DNA of 14,587 nt from Nitrososphaerota archaeon (lineage in GTDB: Archaea > Thermoproteota > Nitrososphaeria > Nitrososphaerales > Gagatemarchaeaceae): the NCBI GenBank assembly GCA_005877185.1, contig VBPQ01000062.1, positions 1 to 14,587 of the forward strand, written 5' to 3'. Below are positions 12,726 to 14,587 of this stretch, one piece after another. The notes below the pieces were generated by a model that did not search any database, had not been told where the DNA came from, and saw nothing but the letters and a program-made list of their open reading frames with translations. Numbering within the stretch: position 1 is the stretch's first letter; each line of letters opens with the position of its first letter. The translations under genes and the position numbers were made by a program.

Positions 12726-13985
12726 CTAGAGCACCTCGGCAAGCAGCTTCTTCGGGTCCTGAATCGTTTCGATAACCCTCGTCGTGAAGCGTGCCGCGTA
12801 GGCTCCGTCCACTACCCTATGGTCGAAGGTGAGAGAGATGTACATCATATCCCGCACATCGACCTTCCCCTCTCTGAAGACCGGCCGCTTAACAATCTTG
12901 TAGACACCCAGGATTGCGACATCTGGAAGGTTGATGATGGGCGTCGCGAAGAGTCCGCCTATGGCACCGACGTTGGTAATCGTGAAGGTCGAGCCGTGCA
13001 CCTCCTCCAGGGAGAGCTGACCCGCCCTGGCCTTCTCGGCGAGCTTTTCGATCTCCCCCGCGAGTGTGAAGATGTCCTTCGTATCGGCGTCCTTAACGAC
13101 CGAGACCACCAGCCCCTGCTCAGTATCCACCGCTATTCCGAAGTTGTAGTATCCTTTGAGGATGATATTCCCGCTCTGCTCATCGAGCGACGAATTCAGG
13201 TACGGGAACTCCTTGAGGGCCGGGATGAGAGCCTTCACGATGAGAGGAAGGTATGTGAGTTTCACACCCCTCTTCTCCGCGCTCCCCTTCAGCGCTTCTC
13301 GGATTAGGACGAGCTCCGTCACGTCCGCCTCGTCCACGTGAGTCACATGGGCGGCCGTGTCCCTTGACTTCACCATCCGCTCGGCGATCGTCCGCCTGAT
13401 GCCTCTCAGGGGGATGGCTTGCTCCTTCTTGGAAGGCTGTGTAACGACAGCGGAGGTGGCGGTGACCGGAACCATTCGAGTCGCTCCTTGTGCCCCTCTC
13501 TGCGCTGCCGACCTCACGTCCTCATCGGTTACCCTTCCCTGTGGACCGCCACCCTTCAGGGTGGAGATATCGACGTTGAGTTCCCTAGCAAGGCGGCGGG
13601 TGGCTGGAGTGGCAAGGACCCGGGCCGTCGTCGTTGTTGTTGTCGTTGTCGTACCCGACCCGAACAGACCCGGCCGCGGTGCTCCAGGCAGACTCGTCGT
13701 CTCCCGCGGGACGGGGGAGGAGGGAGTGAACTCCGGCTTCTTCTCTCCGTCCTCCGAGATGACTAGGATCGTCTGCCCCACCTTGACAGTCTCGCCCTCC
13801 TTCGCCAGGACCCTTGAGACCAGACCGCTGCGTGGCGAAGGGATCTGGACATTGACCTTGTCCGTCATTACCTCGACGAGAGGCTGGTCTTCCTTCACAT
13901 TCTCCCCCTCCTTGACAAACCACTTCAGAATCTCGCCTTCGGCGACTCCTTCACCGATGTCGGGAAGTTTGAATTCGTAAGGCAA
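12726..13985 (-). CDS. Dihydrolipoamide acyltransferase, E2 of a 2-oxoacid dehydrogenase complex
   Basis: This core subunit carries the swinging lipoyl arm and transfers the acyl group to CoA. The 419 residues hold one lipoyl domain (1-77; lipoyl Lys43 in VMTDKVNV). A Pro/Thr linker follows with nine consecutive threonines (112-120). Next are a peripheral-subunit-binding domain (about 124-159; ATPATRRLARELNVDISTLK) and the acyltransferase domain (about 190-419) with FDHRVVDG, His389 and Asp393. MTDKV rather than METDKA leans toward branched-chain or acetoin-type E2 proteins, but the substrate cannot be fixed. The start is TTG 13985, where the lipoyl domain begins; 62 bases separate it from E1-beta. 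It faces the RAM genes tail to tail. Confidence 0.93.
   Translation of the reverse strand: MPYEFKLPDIGEGVAEGEILKWFVKEGENVKEDQPLVEVMTDKVNVQIPSPRSGLVSRVLAKEGETVKVGQTILVISEDGEKKPEFTPSSPVPRETTSLPGAPRPGLFGSGTTTTTTTTTARVLATPATRRLARELNVDISTLKGGGPQGRVTDEDVRSAAQRGAQGATRMVPVTATSAVVTQPSKKEQAIPLRGIRRTIAERMVKSRDTAAHVTHVDEADVTELVLIREALKGSAEKRGVKLTYLPLIVKALIPALKEFPYLNSSLDEQSGNIILKGYYNFGIAVDTEQGLVVSVVKDADTKDIFTLAGEIEKLAEKARAGQLSLEEVHGSTFTITNVGAIGGLFATPIINLPDVAILGVYKIVKRPVFREGKVDVRDMMYISLTFDHRVVDGAYAARFTTRVIETIQDPKKLLAEVL
13626..13652 (-). repeat. Trinucleotide run encoding nine threonines in the E2 linker
   Basis: Nine ACG/ACA codons in a row form a simple-sequence tract inside the E2 linker. Length changes by whole codons would keep the frame and only alter the reach of the lipoyl arm. 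Confidence 0.8.
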
Positions 13986-14047
13986 GCCGCTAGCCGTTAT
14001 TTTCCCTCAGCCGCCATTAGTATCTTTTGCGGTATCTGACGTGAGGG

Positions 14048-14587
14048 TCAGTAGTTGAGAACTTCGGTCGCGGCCTTCAGTATCCTATCCTTGCTGGGGA
14101 GATACTCGTCCTCAAGCTTAGAGAGAGGAACGATTGTGTCGAAACCAGTGACTCTCTTCACCGGCGCCTTCAGGTAGTCAAGGTCCTCGTCCACGATCTT
14201 CGCCGCAATCTCGGCGCCCACCCCGAGAGTCCTCGGCGCCTCATGCACTATCACCACCCTCCCCGTCTTCCTCACGGATGCGAGTACCGTCTGGAAGTCA
14301 ATCGGCGAGACTGTCCTAAGGTCGATTACTTCGGGGGCGTAGGAGCGCTCCGTCTGCAGCAGCTGGTCAGCGGCGGCGAGCGTAGGGGCCATCATGGCGC
14401 CGTATGAAATCATGGTCAGGTCTGTCCCGCTCCTAACGAGTTTCGCCTTCCCGATGGGAATGGTGTACTCCTCCTCTGGGACTTCCATCTTGGGGGAGTC
14501 GTAGAGCCTCTTCGGCTCCATGAAGATCACGGGGTTCGGTTCTCTTAGGGCCGATGCGAGAAGCCCCTTCGCATCGTACGGATTGGA
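14048..14587 (-). CDS. 2-oxoacid dehydrogenase E1 component, beta subunit (5' end outside window)
   Basis: This is the C-terminal 179 codons of the E1 beta subunit, which with E1 alpha carries out thiamine-diphosphate-dependent decarboxylation of a 2-oxoacid and reductive acylation of E2. The frame runs open to the window edge, where it reads SNPYDAKGLLASALREPNPV and then IFMEPKRLYDSP, the standard segment leading into the transketolase C-terminal domain. The rest shows YTIPIGKAKLVRSGTDLTMI, EVIDLRTVSPID and KTGRVVIVHEAPRTLGVGAE, with an ending in ILKAATEVLNY. An internal GTG at 14530 is not the start. E2 follows 62 bases downstream on the same strand. The alpha subunit is presumably beyond the edge. 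Confidence 0.93.
   Translation of the reverse strand, partial: SNPYDAKGLLASALREPNPVIFMEPKRLYDSPKMEVPEEEYTIPIGKAKLVRSGTDLTMISYGAMMAPTLAAADQLLQTERSYAPEVIDLRTVSPIDFQTVLASVRKTGRVVIVHEAPRTLGVGAEIAAKIVDEDLDYLKAPVKRVTGFDTIVPLSKLEDEYLPSKDRILKAATEVLNY

Noticed and set aside
1..14587. CRISPR array, insertion sequence, phage or toxin-antitoxin genes
   Set aside because: I found no regularly spaced repeats, transposase or integrase motifs, or terminal inverted repeats; the gene content is core metabolism and translation.

Overview
The window reads as archaeal, most likely from the TACK branch (a deep Nitrososphaeria, Caldarchaeales or Bathyarchaeia type lineage). That placement is an inference. It rests on archaeal-type ribosomal proteins, TATA elements of the form CTTAAA sitting 25-40 bases ahead of starts, very short leaders, frequent TTG and GTG starts, and two tRNA genes broken by several tiny introns. 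The sequence is GC-rich, densely packed, and looks chromosomal. I see no insertion sequence, phage gene or CRISPR array, and no gene-free stretch longer than about 270 bases.

Left part (1-4008): an ABC-2 type permease that may start before the window, then an FAD/NAD(P)H oxidoreductase of the ferredoxin-reductase/AIF type and an unrecognised four-helix membrane protein. A small tRNA and translation island follows. It holds a tRNA-Gly(GCC) gene with three introns (minus strand), a CsaA/MetRS-beta-like tRNA-binding protein (minus strand), and a tRNA-Ala(GGC) gene with two introns (plus strand). The last two diverge from one near-symmetrical TATA element. After tRNA-Ala come about 260 non-coding bases with a possible RNA hairpin.

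Middle (4009-8462, plus strand): a SPOUT RNA methyltransferase, then the head of the S10 ribosomal operon: uL3, uL4, uL23, uL2, uS19, joined by overlaps or gaps of 0-1 base. uL4 is broken by a net loss of about 26 bases in its most conserved loop, which is more likely an assembly or read error than biology. After uS19 the usual uL22-uS3 continuation is absent; a 135-residue membrane protein sits there and ends the operon, its stop codon interlocked with that of the convergent next gene.

Right part (8459-14587, mainly minus strand): 2-oxoacid dehydrogenase complex genes in two blocks. E1-beta (cut by the window edge) and E2 form the upstream block. E3 (dihydrolipoamide dehydrogenase), octanoyltransferase LipB and a 1-pyrroline-5-carboxylate dehydrogenase form a second block with its own promoter. 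Between the blocks, on the plus strand, lie two tandem stand-alone Lrp/AsnC-type RAM (ligand-binding) domain genes. They diverge from E3 across a GC-rich 12-bp tandem repeat and converge on E2 with a 3-base gap. Together the block supplies the E1b, E2 and E3 subunits, a lipoyl-attachment enzyme, and an amino-acid-linked dehydrogenase, with two putative amino-acid sensors in the middle.
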